DNA of 64,000 bases, from positions 1 through 64,000 of the forward strand of contig CAISHQ010000087.1 of assembly GCA_903885195.1 (NCBI GenBank), given 5' to 3'. Numbering within the stretch: the first letter of the stretch is position 1; each line of letters begins with the position of its first letter. Both the position numbers and the translations under genes were made by a program. Shown in pieces: positions 24,540 through 32,830 of this stretch. Below the pieces are notes generated by a model. It saw only the letters and a list, made by a program, of their open reading frames with translations. It was not told the DNA's origin and did no database searches. The stretch comes from an uncultured Pseudomonadota bacterium (lineage in GTDB: Bacteria; Pseudomonadota; Gammaproteobacteria; Steroidobacterales; Steroidobacteraceae).

Positions 24540-25888
24540 CGCGGTGGTGCGGCCGATTCCCGGGCGCCGAACACGGTGCCCAGCCACACCGCAACGGCGA
24601 GCATGACCGCACTGACACCCGCCAAAACCCAAGCCACTCCCGCGAGCCCGAACCCTGCGACGAGCGGATAGGCGATCTGACTCAGGCTGTCGCCGCCACG
24701 CTGCAGGAGCGTGTCGATCAGGCTCTTGCTCTTGAACTTGCTCTCGGGGTTCAGGATGGTGAACAGCATCTCGCGCGTCGGTTTAAACAGGCCATAGTCG
24801 ACGGCACGACGGAACACTTGGGTCACGATGAGCACGACACCTACCGGGATGAGCGCCAGCAGCACGAGCGAAGCGATCAACAAGGCCGGCACCACTCCCA
24901 GTGCAGCGCGCAGACCGCCGCGACTGGCAACGAGCCCAACGACGCCCGCCTGGAACACCAGCGCGAGCAGGCTCACAGCAAGATCAATGCGGGCGAACAA
25001 CGCGGCACGCTCAGCAAGCGTCTGGTACGCGGATTCGACGTATTTCGCTTGCTCCTGATACATGAACCCACCCAGCACCTGACCACCGACGATCAGTGCA
25101 GCGATCGCCAGCAGATAGGGCGAAGTGAACAGTCGGCGCAAATCGTCGATCGCGCGTCCGCCCACCGGTAAGGCGAGCCGGTCACGTCCCTGCTCTCGCC
25201 CGCTCGTCACGCCGTATTCGAGCTGCTGCGCCCGACGGCCCAGCACGATAGCCAGAGCGATCAGCGCGCAGGCGACGAATATCGTTGGACTCGGCCCCAA
25301 ACGCTCGACGAACAGCGCATTAAACAACGGACCTGCAATGGCTCCCGCACTGCCGCCCGCGGCGATGAAACCGAATAGGCGTTTGGCGGACTGCGATCGC
25401 CAAGCGTCGACCATCACACTCCAGAACACGGAGACGATGAACAGATTGAGCGAGGTCACGGCAACGAAGTACGTCGCCGCGAGCACGCGATTGCCGGGCT
25501 CCGCGCCGAGGCCCACTGCCAGCACGCCAAAAAGCACAACGACGGCCGAATAGATCACCGGAAACAGCCAGCGCCGCGGCAAGCGCGCAACGATGAACCA
25601 GTACACGGGAAGGATCACCATCATGACGACGAAGGTGATGTAGAACAGCGTGGCGATGAAGTCGCGTCCGACTTCGAGTGCGAACGCCTCGCGCAGGCTG
25701 CGCAGCATGTAGTAGCCGGCGAGCAGCAAAAAATAGGCGCCTGCCGCCGCGAACAGCGCGGGCGCCTCGCCTGGCTCGATCAGACCACGCCATCGCGCGA
25801 ACAGGCCGCCGGACGACGCTACATCGGGACGCGCGACCTCACCTGCCCCGGGCGCCTCGGGCGACTGCTCGGAGGCCGGTGGGGTCAC
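24536..25888 (-). CDS. Npt1/Npt2-like MFS transporter (nucleotide-transporter superfamily)
   Basis: A 450-residue, about 12-helix protein after a roughly 30-residue acidic/Pro-rich N-terminus. The segments GYYMLRSLREAFALEVG and VFWSVMVDAWRSQSAKRLFGFIAAGGSAGAIAGP are characteristic of the Npt1/Npt2 (ADP/ATP translocase-like) branch found in free-living bacteria, where the cargo is not known. Its stop overlaps the MATE start, while its own start overlaps the ccmI stop (ATGA, 25885-25888), so it may be expressed from the ccm transcript. Confidence 0.82.
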   Translation of the reverse strand: MTPPASEQSPEAPGAGEVARPDVASSGGLFARWRGLIEPGEAPALFAAAGAYFLLLAGYYMLRSLREAFALEVGRDFIATLFYITFVVMMVILPVYWFIVARLPRRWLFPVIYSAVVVLFGVLAVGLGAEPGNRVLAATYFVAVTSLNLFIVSVFWSVMVDAWRSQSAKRLFGFIAAGGSAGAIAGPLFNALFVERLGPSPTIFVACALIALAIVLGRRAQQLEYGVTSGREQGRDRLALPVGGRAIDDLRRLFTSPYLLAIAALIVGGQVLGGFMYQEQAKYVESAYQTLAERAALFARIDLAVSLLALVFQAGVVGLVASRGGLRAALGVVPALLIASLVLLALIPVGVVLIVTQVFRRAVDYGLFKPTREMLFTILNPESKFKSKSLIDTLLQRGGDSLSQIAYPLVAGFGLAGVAWVLAGVSAVMLAVAVWLGTVFGARESAAPPR

Positions 25889-26949
25889 GGCGTCAGACCA
25901 TCGATCAGCAGGGGTTTGAGGCCATCCTTGCCGACGGTGTACGCCACGCGTCCAACCACATCACCGCTTCGAGGTGTGGCGCTGCCGTCTGCGGAAATCT
26001 TCGCCGACACTTCGACGCCATCGCCCGCACTGATCGCAAGCCCCGGCACCATGCTGTCCTCAGGTCCGAGTTCCACCGTGACCGGCAGAGCGGCCGGCAA
26101 GCGTTTGACGGCAAGCGGCGGCCCAGGCTGCCCGGGCTTACGCACGAATACGAACAGTGTCGCCCCGGGTGTAACTCGCGATGCAAAGGCCGGCGCGATC
26201 GCGATGCTGACCCGAACCCGCGCCTGCGCACCGCTCGCAGCCTGCGCACCGCTCGCAGCCGGCGCGCCGCTCGAAGCCTGCACACCGCTCGAAGCCTGCG
26301 GACTGACGGCAGACTGTGCGGGAGCGCCTACCCCCGCCTGTAGTACGGCGATCTGCTGTTCGAGTATCGGGCGGATATTCTCGGGCGGATTGAGCGCAAG
26401 CAGCGACTGGAACCGCGCGATGGCCGTCGCCGCATCGCCGCGTCGTTGGGCTGCGACACCTGTAAAAAACAAGGCCCGCTCGGAATTCGGAGCAAGCACG
26501 AGCGCCTGCTCAAAGATTCGCCCGGCGCGTTCGTCCACGACACCATCGGCCTGCAGCACCATCGCCTCAGCCATGCCGATCAGCGCCTCGGCGTTGCGCC
26601 CGCTCTCGAGGCGATCTGCACGCTGATAGGCCCGCAGCGCCAGCGGAAACTGCTCGAGCGCCACATAGGACCGGCCGAGCATCAACCAGCCTGCGACGTC
26701 GTTGGGTTCGTTCTCCAATCGCTTGGCCAGACGCTTCACCATCCCTGCGGGTGTATCAGCGGCGGACGGTGCATCGGCGGGCCAGCTCCAGCGACTCCAC
26801 AACAAATAGAGACCGATCGCCGCTGCGCAGAATGCCACTCCGAGACCGAGCGGCAGCCCACGGCTTTGGCCGCTGGACCACAACGGGCGCAACACCCAGG
26901 CCGCAGTCAACAAGCCCAGAACGACGGCAACGATGAGAAACGTGGTCAT
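25885..26949 (-). CDS. ccmI: Cytochrome c maturation protein CcmI (CycH)
   Basis: A 354-residue membrane-anchored TPR protein, the apocytochrome c chaperone of System I. Two N-terminal hydrophobic helices (ILVAVVLGLLTAAWVL-like and GVAFCAAAIGLYLLW) bracket a cytoplasmic loop; a TPR region follows (DVAGWLMLGRSYVALEQFPLALRAYQRADRL). The periplasmic C-terminus carries a beta-rich domain (VSIAIAPAFASRVTPGATLFVFVRKPG) as in longer CcmI forms. The linker between the two holds an 18-base tandem repeat encoding (A/S)-S-G-A-Q-A units. Overlaps ccmH by 4 bases. Confidence 0.92.
   Translation of the reverse strand: MTTFLIVAVVLGLLTAAWVLRPLWSSGQSRGLPLGLGVAFCAAAIGLYLLWSRWSWPADAPSAADTPAGMVKRLAKRLENEPNDVAGWLMLGRSYVALEQFPLALRAYQRADRLESGRNAEALIGMAEAMVLQADGVVDERAGRIFEQALVLAPNSERALFFTGVAAQRRGDAATAIARFQSLLALNPPENIRPILEQQIAVLQAGVGAPAQSAVSPQASSGVQASSGAPAASGAQAASGAQARVRVSIAIAPAFASRVTPGATLFVFVRKPGQPGPPLAVKRLPAALPVTVELGPEDSMVPGLAISAGDGVEVSAKISADGSATPRSGDVVGRVAYTVGKDGLKPLLIDGLTP
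26222..26293 (-). repeat. 18-base tandem repeat in the ccmI linker
   Basis: Four consecutive 18-base units, the first two identical (GCCTGCGCACCGCTCGCA), the next two with 2-4 changes, encode ASGAQA-like hexapeptides on the minus strand. A fifth, more diverged copy may follow to 26311. The unit length keeps frame. It forms the Ala/Ser/Gly/Gln-rich linker between the TPR and C-terminal domains of CcmI. Confidence 0.8.
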
Positions 26950-27386
26950 GGTACGGGGTCATCCGGCGAAGAAGTGTCGGTCGCTGCAAGACGTGCACGC
27001 TGGCGTATGACGCGCATCGCTACCGCGAGCCCGAGGAGCAGCAGGATCACCGGAGTGACCCAAAGCCAGGCGTTGCGCCAATTGAATACGGGGCGAAACA
27101 GAATGAAGTCACCGTACCGCGCGCGCAGGTGCTCGCGGATTTCGTCGTCGGTCTTGCCGGACTCCAGCAACTCGCGGACTTCGCGTCGCAGATCTCCGGC
27201 GAGCCCCACCGGTGAATCGGCGATCGACTGGTTCTGGCACTGCATGCAGCGCAGCTCGTGCGTGAGATCCCGATAACGTTCTTGCAACGCAGGATCGGCG
27301 AGTTCGATCGGATCGATGGCGAGCGCGTTGCCGGCAAGCACGAGAACCACTACCCCAGCGAGGAAGCCGCGCACCCAACGCATCAT
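26946..27386 (-). CDS. ccmH: Cytochrome c maturation thiol-reductase CcmH (CcmL)
   Basis: A 146-residue protein with a signal peptide (VVLVLAGNALA), the redox motif LRCMQCQNQSIADS (C47-x2-C50) and one C-terminal membrane helix (LWVTPVILLLLGLAVAMRVI). It reduces the apocytochrome CxxCH thiols before heme ligation together with CcmF, CcmG and CcmI. Two adjacent ATGs occur at 27386 and 27383; the first overlaps the ccmG stop as ATGA. Confidence 0.95.
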   Translation of the reverse strand: MMRWVRGFLAGVVVLVLAGNALAIDPIELADPALQERYRDLTHELRCMQCQNQSIADSPVGLAGDLRREVRELLESGKTDDEIREHLRARYGDFILFRPVFNWRNAWLWVTPVILLLLGLAVAMRVIRQRARLAATDTSSPDDPVP

Positions 27387-27988
27387 TTTACCGCCCCGGT
27401 CACCGCCCCGGTCACCGCCCCGGTCACCGCCCCGGTCACCGCCCCGGTCACCGCCCCGGGCAACGCCGCAGCGCGCGGCAGACGCGCCAGAAAATCCCGC
27501 TCCCAGACGGCCGGAGTCATGGCGCCGACGTGCTTGTGCACGACGATGCCTCGATCATCGATGAGAAACGTCTCCGGCGCGCCGTACACACCCCAATCGA
27601 TGGCGGCTCGGCCGTCGCGATCCGCCACCACGACCGAGTAGGGATTGCCGAGTTGCGCGAGCCAATCGAGCGCTGCGGCATCATCGTCCTTCCAGTTGAA
27701 GCCAATCAGCGGCAGCTCACCCGAATCGGCGATGCGCAGCAGCATGTCGTGTTCGACACGACACTCCGGACACCAGGTCCCCCAGACGTTGATGGCATGC
27801 CAACGCCCGGCGAGTGATGTCGAACTGAAAGATTCGTTGCGGCCGAGTACCGGCAGCGTGAACTGCGGGGCTGGCTTGCCGAGCAGGGCCGAGGGAATCA
27901 CGGTCTTCTGCGGTGCGCGCTGGATGCCGATATACAGCACGATCACGAGCAGCAGGAACACACCGCCGGGCAGCAGGTATCGATTCAT
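27383..27988 (-). CDS. ccmG: Thiol:disulfide interchange protein CcmG (DsbE)
   Basis: A 201-residue membrane-anchored thioredoxin-like protein. One N-terminal helix (GGVFLLLVIVLYIGIQ) is followed by a thioredoxin fold with active site GTWCPECRVEH (C73-x2-C76) and the cis-Pro region GVYGAPETFLID. It keeps CcmH reduced in the periplasm. ATG 27988 overlaps the ccmF stop; the track start at 28204 lies inside ccmF. Unusual: after the normal end (DFLARLPRAAALP) the protein continues as (GAVT)5-GAVK, encoded by a 12-base tandem repeat that runs to the overlap with ccmH. Confidence 0.93.
   Translation of the reverse strand: MNRYLLPGGVFLLLVIVLYIGIQRAPQKTVIPSALLGKPAPQFTLPVLGRNESFSSTSLAGRWHAINVWGTWCPECRVEHDMLLRIADSGELPLIGFNWKDDDAAALDWLAQLGNPYSVVVADRDGRAAIDWGVYGAPETFLIDDRGIVVHKHVGAMTPAVWERDFLARLPRAAALPGAVTGAVTGAVTGAVTGAVTGAVK
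27391..27462 (-). repeat. 12-base tandem repeat at the ccmG 3' end
   Basis: Read on the plus strand, CCGCCCCGGTCA occurs five times without a mismatch from 27391 to 27450, then once as CCGCCCCGGGCA. On the coding strand each unit is one Gly-Ala-Val-Thr. Five perfect copies imply recent expansion by slippage; the multiple-of-three unit means copy-number change would not shift the frame of ccmG or its coupling to ccmH. Confidence 0.9.
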
Positions 27989-29901
27989 GCACGCGGCTCT
28001 CGCCGATAACGCCGATCGCAGGCGGCCCAGATGCCACCGAGCGCCATCAGCACGGCGGCGAACCAGACGTAGTTGATGAGCGGACGCACTTGGGCGCGAA
28101 CGCTCCAGCGGCCAGCGCCCAGGTCTTCGCCGAGCGCCACGAACACATCGCGCGTCCACTGCATGTCGATGCCGGCCTCGGTCATTACCTGACGCTGCAC
28201 CCAATAATTGCGCTTCTCCGGATACAGCACGCCGACGGGCTTGCCACCCTCGGTGACGACCACTTCGCCGCGCAGCGCGTCGTAGTTGGGGCCCTCGACG
28301 CCGCTCAAGCCGGTCAGGCGATATTCAAACTCACCCACCTGCCCTGCCTCACCCACCGCGAGTGCGAGGTCACGCTCGCGAGTGTAGGTCTCGACCGCCG
28401 TGATCGAGACGACGAACACACCCAGTGAGGCGTGTGCGAGCGCCATGCCGAGCAGTGCAGGCGTGAGCGTCAACTTGCGACGCCAGCGATCGATCGGATC
28501 GACGAGCGAGGACAAGATCAGCCAAACCCCGAGTGCAAATCCCACCGGGGTCAGAATCTTCGCCCCTTCCCACACGCCGAGCACCAGCAGCAGGGTCACG
28601 AGCACCGCAGCGAGCAGCGTCCAGAGTATCGCCGCGCGGCGATCGCTCACGCGACCGCGCTTCCACCCTGAATGCAGGCCTACCGCGGCGAGCGCCAGCA
28701 GCGGCAACGTCGGCAGCAGGAACACGGGATCGAAGTACTGCCGCCCGACGGAGAGTGTGCCGAGGCCGAGCGCGTCGGAGATCAAGGGCGCCATCGTGCC
28801 GGCAAAAATGACCGCCGCTGCCACGACAAGCAGAATGTTGTTGAACAGCAAGAAGGATTCGCGCGAGGTGAATTCGAATCCGGCCTCGCTGCGCAGCAGC
28901 GGCGCCCGCCACGCGTAGAGCGTCAGCGCCCCGCCGATGATCATGACCAGGAAAATGAGAATGAACATCCCGCGCGCAGGATCCGCCGCAAACGAATGCA
29001 CGGATACCAGCACGCCTGAGCGTACGAGGAAGGTGCCGAGCAACGACAGCGAAAAAGCGAGAATGGCGAGCAGCAGCGTCCAGCTCTTGAACAGACCGCG
29101 CTTCTCGGTGACCGCAAGCGAATGGATAAGAGCGGTAGCGATCAACCACGGCATGAACGAGGCGTTCTCGACCGGGTCCCAGAACCAGTAGCCACCCCAG
29201 CCCAGCTCGTAATACGCCCACCAGCTGCCGAGGGCGATGCCGACAGTGAGGAATGCCCAGGCCACCGTGGTCCAGGGCCGGGTCCATCGCGCCCAGGTCT
29301 GATCGAGCCGTCCTTCGATCATCGCCGCGCAGGCAAAGGCGAAAGCCACCGAGAGTCCGACGTAACCTGCGTACAGCATCGGCGGGTGCGCCGCGAGCGC
29401 GGGATCCTGCAACAGCGGATTCAGGTCGCGACCATCGGGCACGGCAGGCTCCAGTCGCGCAAACGGATTCGACGTGGCGAGCGTGAAGAGCAGAAAGCCG
29501 ATGCTGACGAGACCCAAGATGCCGAGCACGCGCGCGGCGAACCCCTCCGGCAAGCCGCCTGAACGCCACGACACCGCCAGCGTCCAGCCCGCAAGGATCC
29601 AGGCCCAAAGCAGCAGCGAGCCCTCGTGTGCACCCCAGACCGCCGAGACCCGATAGAGCAGCGGCAAGGCGCTGTTCGAGTTGCTCGCGACGTATTCGAC
29701 CGAGAAATCGTTCTGTACGAAGGCCCAGACCAGAGCACCGAGCGAGATCGTGACCAGCACGAATTGCGCGCTGGTCGCGGGTCGCACGACCGCAGTCCAT
29801 GCCGGTTTGTCGACCGCAGGACCAATCAGACCGAACGCGGCCTGCATCACGGCTGCAAGTAGCGCGAGTATCAGCGCGAAGTGACCGAGCTCAGCGATCA
29901 T
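27985..29901 (-). CDS. ccmF: Heme lyase CcmF
   Basis: A 638-residue, many-helix membrane protein. The WWD heme-handling domain reads GWGGYWFWDPVENASFMPWL, and conserved His-bearing loops flank it (AHPPMLYAGY, SLAVTEKRGLFKSW). With CcmH and CcmI it attaches heme from holo-CcmE to apocytochrome c. Length and order agree with the family. Overlaps ccmE by 4 bases upstream and ccmG downstream. Confidence 0.96.
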   Translation of the reverse strand: MIAELGHFALILALLAAVMQAAFGLIGPAVDKPAWTAVVRPATSAQFVLVTISLGALVWAFVQNDFSVEYVASNSNSALPLLYRVSAVWGAHEGSLLLWAWILAGWTLAVSWRSGGLPEGFAARVLGILGLVSIGFLLFTLATSNPFARLEPAVPDGRDLNPLLQDPALAAHPPMLYAGYVGLSVAFAFACAAMIEGRLDQTWARWTRPWTTVAWAFLTVGIALGSWWAYYELGWGGYWFWDPVENASFMPWLIATALIHSLAVTEKRGLFKSWTLLLAILAFSLSLLGTFLVRSGVLVSVHSFAADPARGMFILIFLVMIIGGALTLYAWRAPLLRSEAGFEFTSRESFLLFNNILLVVAAAVIFAGTMAPLISDALGLGTLSVGRQYFDPVFLLPTLPLLALAAVGLHSGWKRGRVSDRRAAILWTLLAAVLVTLLLVLGVWEGAKILTPVGFALGVWLILSSLVDPIDRWRRKLTLTPALLGMALAHASLGVFVVSITAVETYTRERDLALAVGEAGQVGEFEYRLTGLSGVEGPNYDALRGEVVVTEGGKPVGVLYPEKRNYWVQRQVMTEAGIDMQWTRDVFVALGEDLGAGRWSVRAQVRPLINYVWFAAVLMALGGIWAACDRRYRREPRA

Positions 29902-30368
29902 GTGCGCGGCACGCTGCGCACGTCGGGATTCACCGGCATCACGCCGCCGTGCTTTTCTTTGATCGCCCGAGCGACCTCGGGCGGCATGTAGTTCTCGTCG
30001 TGCTTGGCGAGAATTTCATCGGCCACGAAGGTACCGTCAGCACCCAACCGACCATGCGCGACGACACCCTGATTTTCGCGGAAGAGATCCGGCACGATAC
30101 CCGAGTACTTCACGGACACATCCTTCTGGAAATCCGTGACCACGAAGCGCATCTCCAAGGTCCCCGGCTCACGTACGACCGTACCCGGTCGAACCATGCC
30201 GCCGAGCCGGAAACGTTTGTCGATGGGCGCCTCGCCCGAGGCCACTTGAGTGGGGTCGAAAAAGAACATCACGTTCTCGTTCATCGCCCGCACCGCCAGC
30301 GCCACTGCCGCGGAGACGCCGACCAGGATACCGACCACCAAAGTCACGCGACGTTGCCGCGGCGTCAT
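29898..30368 (-). CDS. ccmE: Heme chaperone CcmE
   Basis: A 156-residue protein with one N-terminal anchor helix (VTLVVGILVGVSAAVALAV) and an OB-fold periplasmic domain (FRLGGMVRPGTV, KVKYSG-like VSVKYSGIVPDLFREN, VVAHGRL). The heme-binding motif LAKHDENY places the covalent His at 123 and the axial Tyr at 127. It receives heme from CcmC/CcmD and hands it to CcmF. Confidence 0.96.
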   Translation of the reverse strand: MTPRQRRVTLVVGILVGVSAAVALAVRAMNENVMFFFDPTQVASGEAPIDKRFRLGGMVRPGTVVREPGTLEMRFVVTDFQKDVSVKYSGIVPDLFRENQGVVAHGRLGADGTFVADEILAKHDENYMPPEVARAIKEKHGGVMPVNPDVRSVPRT

Positions 30369-30571
30369 GACTGCCCCCGCACTGCGCTGGCGGTGGCGAC
30401 CGACGACGCGTCGCCCGTCGCCCCGCTCGCGAGGCGACGGCGTGCCTCGGTACGCGCACGATCAAGGTCGCGCCGCGCCGTGTACACGTTGATGACGATG
30501 GCGAGCAGCGTCACCGCGTAGGCCGGCCACAGGAACAGGGCGTACCCGCCCATCGAAAAAAATTCATTCAT
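30365..30571 (-). CDS. ccmD: Heme exporter accessory protein CcmD
   Basis: A 68-residue small membrane protein, missed as a separate entry in the ORF track because it is embedded in a longer frame. MNEFFSMGGYALFLWPAYAVTLLAIVI gives the single helix with the conserved MGGY/W-x-Y pattern, followed by a basic cytoplasmic tail (TARRDLDRARTEARRRLA). It stabilises the CcmC-CcmE complex and release of holo-CcmE. It overlaps ccmC upstream and ccmE downstream, each by 4 bases. Confidence 0.92.
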   Translation of the reverse strand: MNEFFSMGGYALFLWPAYAVTLLAIVINVYTARRDLDRARTEARRRLASGATGDASSVATASAVRGQS

Positions 30572-31302
30572 GTCAGTTCCTCGCGGATCCAGCTCGCATT
30601 GCGTTCCCGCCGCAGGATCTCCGCACGCAGGCGGATCAGCAGCACCGCACCGAAATACAGACTGAAGCCGAGCAGCATCGCCAGCAACGGCGCCAGCATG
30701 TCGAACGGCATGGACGGGCGATCCATTTTCATGACCGAGGGGGCCTGATGGATGGAATTCCACCACTCGACCGAATAGCGGATGATCGGCAGGTTGACCA
30801 CGCCTACAAGCGCGAGCACTGCGCTCGCCCGGTCGGCCCGCGACACGTCGTCGATCGAGGCCCGCAGACCCATGAAGCCGAGATAGAGGAACAGCAGGAT
30901 CAACTGCGCGGTCAGTCGCGGATCCCACACCCAATACGTGCCCCACATCGGCTTGCCCCACAGCATGCCGGTGAGCAGCGACACCACCGTGAACCAGGCG
31001 CCGACTCCGGCGCAACTGGCGGCCACCGCATGGGCGACCTTCATGCGCCAGATGAGACCGACGCCCGCGGCCGTCGCCATCACCGCATAAATCATCACGG
31101 CCAGCCAGGCCGACGGTGCGTGCACGTAAATAATGCGGAATCCGTCACCCTGCTGGTAATCGGGCGGCGCGAGGACAAGACCGCCATACAGCGCACCCAA
31201 AATGAGCAGCGCCGCAGGCCACGCGAACCAGGGCGTGAGCAGCCCGGCAAGCCGGTACACGTGAGGCGGGGAGCCGAACTTGTGGAACCAGGTCCAATCC
31301 AT
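30568..31302 (-). CDS. ccmC: Heme-handling protein CcmC
   Basis: A 244-residue, six-helix protein from ATG 31302 (MDWTWFHKFGSPPHVYRLAG). The WWD domain reads MWGTYWVWDPRLTAQLIL, flanked by conserved His in IIYVHAPSAWLA and SVEWWNSIHQAPSV. It forms the heme-CcmE adduct. The track's start at 31383 would extend into ccmB and is rejected. Confidence 0.95.
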   Translation of the reverse strand: MDWTWFHKFGSPPHVYRLAGLLTPWFAWPAALLILGALYGGLVLAPPDYQQGDGFRIIYVHAPSAWLAVMIYAVMATAAGVGLIWRMKVAHAVAASCAGVGAWFTVVSLLTGMLWGKPMWGTYWVWDPRLTAQLILLFLYLGFMGLRASIDDVSRADRASAVLALVGVVNLPIIRYSVEWWNSIHQAPSVMKMDRPSMPFDMLAPLLAMLLGFSLYFGAVLLIRLRAEILRRERNASWIREELT

Positions 31303-31309
31303 CTGCAGA

Positions 31310-31993
31310 TCACTCCAAACCGATGCGCACGGCCGCCGCTGCGGCGAGAGGTGCCAGCGTGAGTCCGAGTACCGCCACGGCACCCAGCAGGTACAACGGG
31401 GCTGTCAGACTGTCGCCGGCAATGGCGAGTTCCGTGGCGCGCGCGCCAAAGATCAGCACCGGCACAGCCAGCGGCAATGTCAGCAGCGACAAGAGCACCC
31501 CGCCCCGTCGAGAGGCGAGTGTAAGACCCGCACCGACGGCACCGATCAGGCTGAGCGAAATCGTCCCGAGCACCAACGACGACAGTATGCCGCCGAGCGC
31601 CGCGAAGGGCACGCCCAACGCGCCGCCCACAAGTGGCGCCATCAGCGTCAGGGGCAGACCGGTCAGCAGCCAATGCGTGGCAGTCTTGGCGAGCAGCAGT
31701 ATCGTCAACGGCTGCCCCGACACCACGAACTGCTCAAGGGTGCCATCGTCTGCGTCTTCGCGGAACAAAGACTCGAGCGCGAGCATCGAGGCGAGCAACG
31801 CGGCCACCCACAGCACACCCGGGGCGATCGCCCGCAACTTGGCGAGCTCCGGTGTGTAGCCGAGCGGAAAGAGCAAAGTGACCACCGCGAAGAACGCCAG
31901 CGGTTGCAGCACCTGCGCGGGCCGCCGCGTGGCGAGTCGCAAGTCGCGCTGCACGACCCAGACCGCAGCACGAAACACACCGGGGCCGCTCAC
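31310..31993 (-). CDS. ccmB: Heme ABC exporter permease CcmB
   Basis: A 227-residue, six-helix permease: VVQRDLRLATRRPAQVLQPLAFF at the N-terminus, LALESLFREDADDGTLEQFVVSG in the cytosolic loop, and LLSLLTLPLAVPVLIFGA in the second half are family hallmarks. CcmAB powers release of holo-CcmE. Overlaps ccmA by 4 bases and precedes ccmC by 7. Confidence 0.95.
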   Translation of the reverse strand: MSGPGVFRAAVWVVQRDLRLATRRPAQVLQPLAFFAVVTLLFPLGYTPELAKLRAIAPGVLWVAALLASMLALESLFREDADDGTLEQFVVSGQPLTILLLAKTATHWLLTGLPLTLMAPLVGGALGVPFAALGGILSSLVLGTISLSLIGAVGAGLTLASRRGGVLLSLLTLPLAVPVLIFGARATELAIAGDSLTAPLYLLGAVAVLGLTLAPLAAAAAVRIGLE

Positions 31994-32619
31994 TCGCCGA
32001 CTCCCGACAACTCGAGGGCGACGAGCCGCCCCGCCGACAGGGCGAGCGCCTGGTGCGTTGCCGCGACCGAAAGCCCGCCTCCGGCGAGATGTTGCTCGAG
32101 CAACTCGCTGACCATCGACTGGCCCTCGGCGTCGAGGTTGGTCGTTGGCTCATCGAGCAGCCAAAGCCGTGCCGGGTCGAGGTGCAGCGCGGCGAACGCG
32201 ATGCGTCGACGCTGTCCGGCCGAGAGACTGCGCACGGGCCGATCGGCAAACGCCGCTGCGCCCACCCGTTGCAGGGCTGCCCTGACCTGCTGAGCGGTGC
32301 AGCGGCGGCGTAGTCCGACTGCGAAGTGCACGTTCTCGGCTCCCGAGAGCTCGGCTTTCAAGGGAGGTTGATGCGGCAAGTAAGCAAGGCTTGCGAGGAA
32401 GCCGCTCTCCCGCCCGCCGATCGCCTCACCCCGCCACCGCACCACGCCTTCTTCGGCCTGCAGCAGTCCAGCGAGCACACGCAGCAGAGTGGTTTTCCCG
32501 GCGCCGTTCGGGCCGCGAATCTGCAGACATTCACCGGCGCGCAGAGCAAAGGAGAGGGCTCGGAGGACAGGATAGTCGCCGCGGTAGAACCAAATATTTT
32601 CTGCCGTCAATTCAGACAT
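31990..32619 (-). CDS. ccmA: Heme ABC exporter ATP-binding protein CcmA
   Basis: A 209-residue ABC ATPase: Walker A GPNGAGKTTLL, signature SLSAGQRRRIAFA, Walker B LWLLDEPTTNLD, and a switch His (VAATHQALAL). It is the first gene of the ccm operon, starting 41 bases downstream of tRNA-Leu on the same strand, so a promoter in or before the tRNA may feed it. Confidence 0.95.
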   Translation of the reverse strand: MSELTAENIWFYRGDYPVLRALSFALRAGECLQIRGPNGAGKTTLLRVLAGLLQAEEGVVRWRGEAIGGRESGFLASLAYLPHQPPLKAELSGAENVHFAVGLRRRCTAQQVRAALQRVGAAAFADRPVRSLSAGQRRRIAFAALHLDPARLWLLDEPTTNLDAEGQSMVSELLEQHLAGGGLSVAATHQALALSAGRLVALELSGVGE

Positions 32620-32660
32620 TTAGGAAGCAATTCTCAAGCGACTTCCGCATCAATGTTCAC

Positions 32661-32747
32661 TGGTGCCCCGGGCCGGAATCGAACCGGCACGGCCTTGCGG
32701 CCAACGGATTTTAAGTCCGTAGCGTCTACCTACTCCGCCACCGGGGC
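32661..32747 (-). tRNA. tRNA-Leu(TAA)
   Basis: On the minus strand the 5' GCCCCGG pairs with CCGGGGC before A-CCA. The anticodon stem-loop is CGGAC-TTAAAAT-CCG with anticodon TAA, the long variable arm (TTGGCCGCAAGGCCG region) is that of a leucine tRNA, and the T-loop reads GGTTCGATTCC. CCA is encoded. Length is 87 bases. Confidence 0.95.
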
Positions 32748-32830
32748 CGACCAGCGAAGAAGACTACCATGCGTCGGTTGCTGCTATGGTCTCGCCCCAG
32801 TGATCTCTCCGCCACGAGGCGCATGCCCTT

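Noticed and set aside
23577-24671. 364-residue plus-strand frame over the MATE and MFS genes
   Set aside because: Low-complexity Arg/Gln/His product crossing two well supported genes; no ribosome site or domain.
27391-27462. Short regular repeats as a possible CRISPR array
   Set aside because: Units are 12 bases with no spacers and are coding in frame within ccmG.
31280-32293. 337-residue plus-strand frame over ccmA, ccmB and ccmC
   Set aside because: Gln/Arg-rich shadow product across three recognised ccm genes.
32620-32660. GGAAG/CTTCC stem between tRNA-Leu and ccmA as a terminator
   Set aside because: Five-base stem with a large loop and no T-run; ordinary chance structure.
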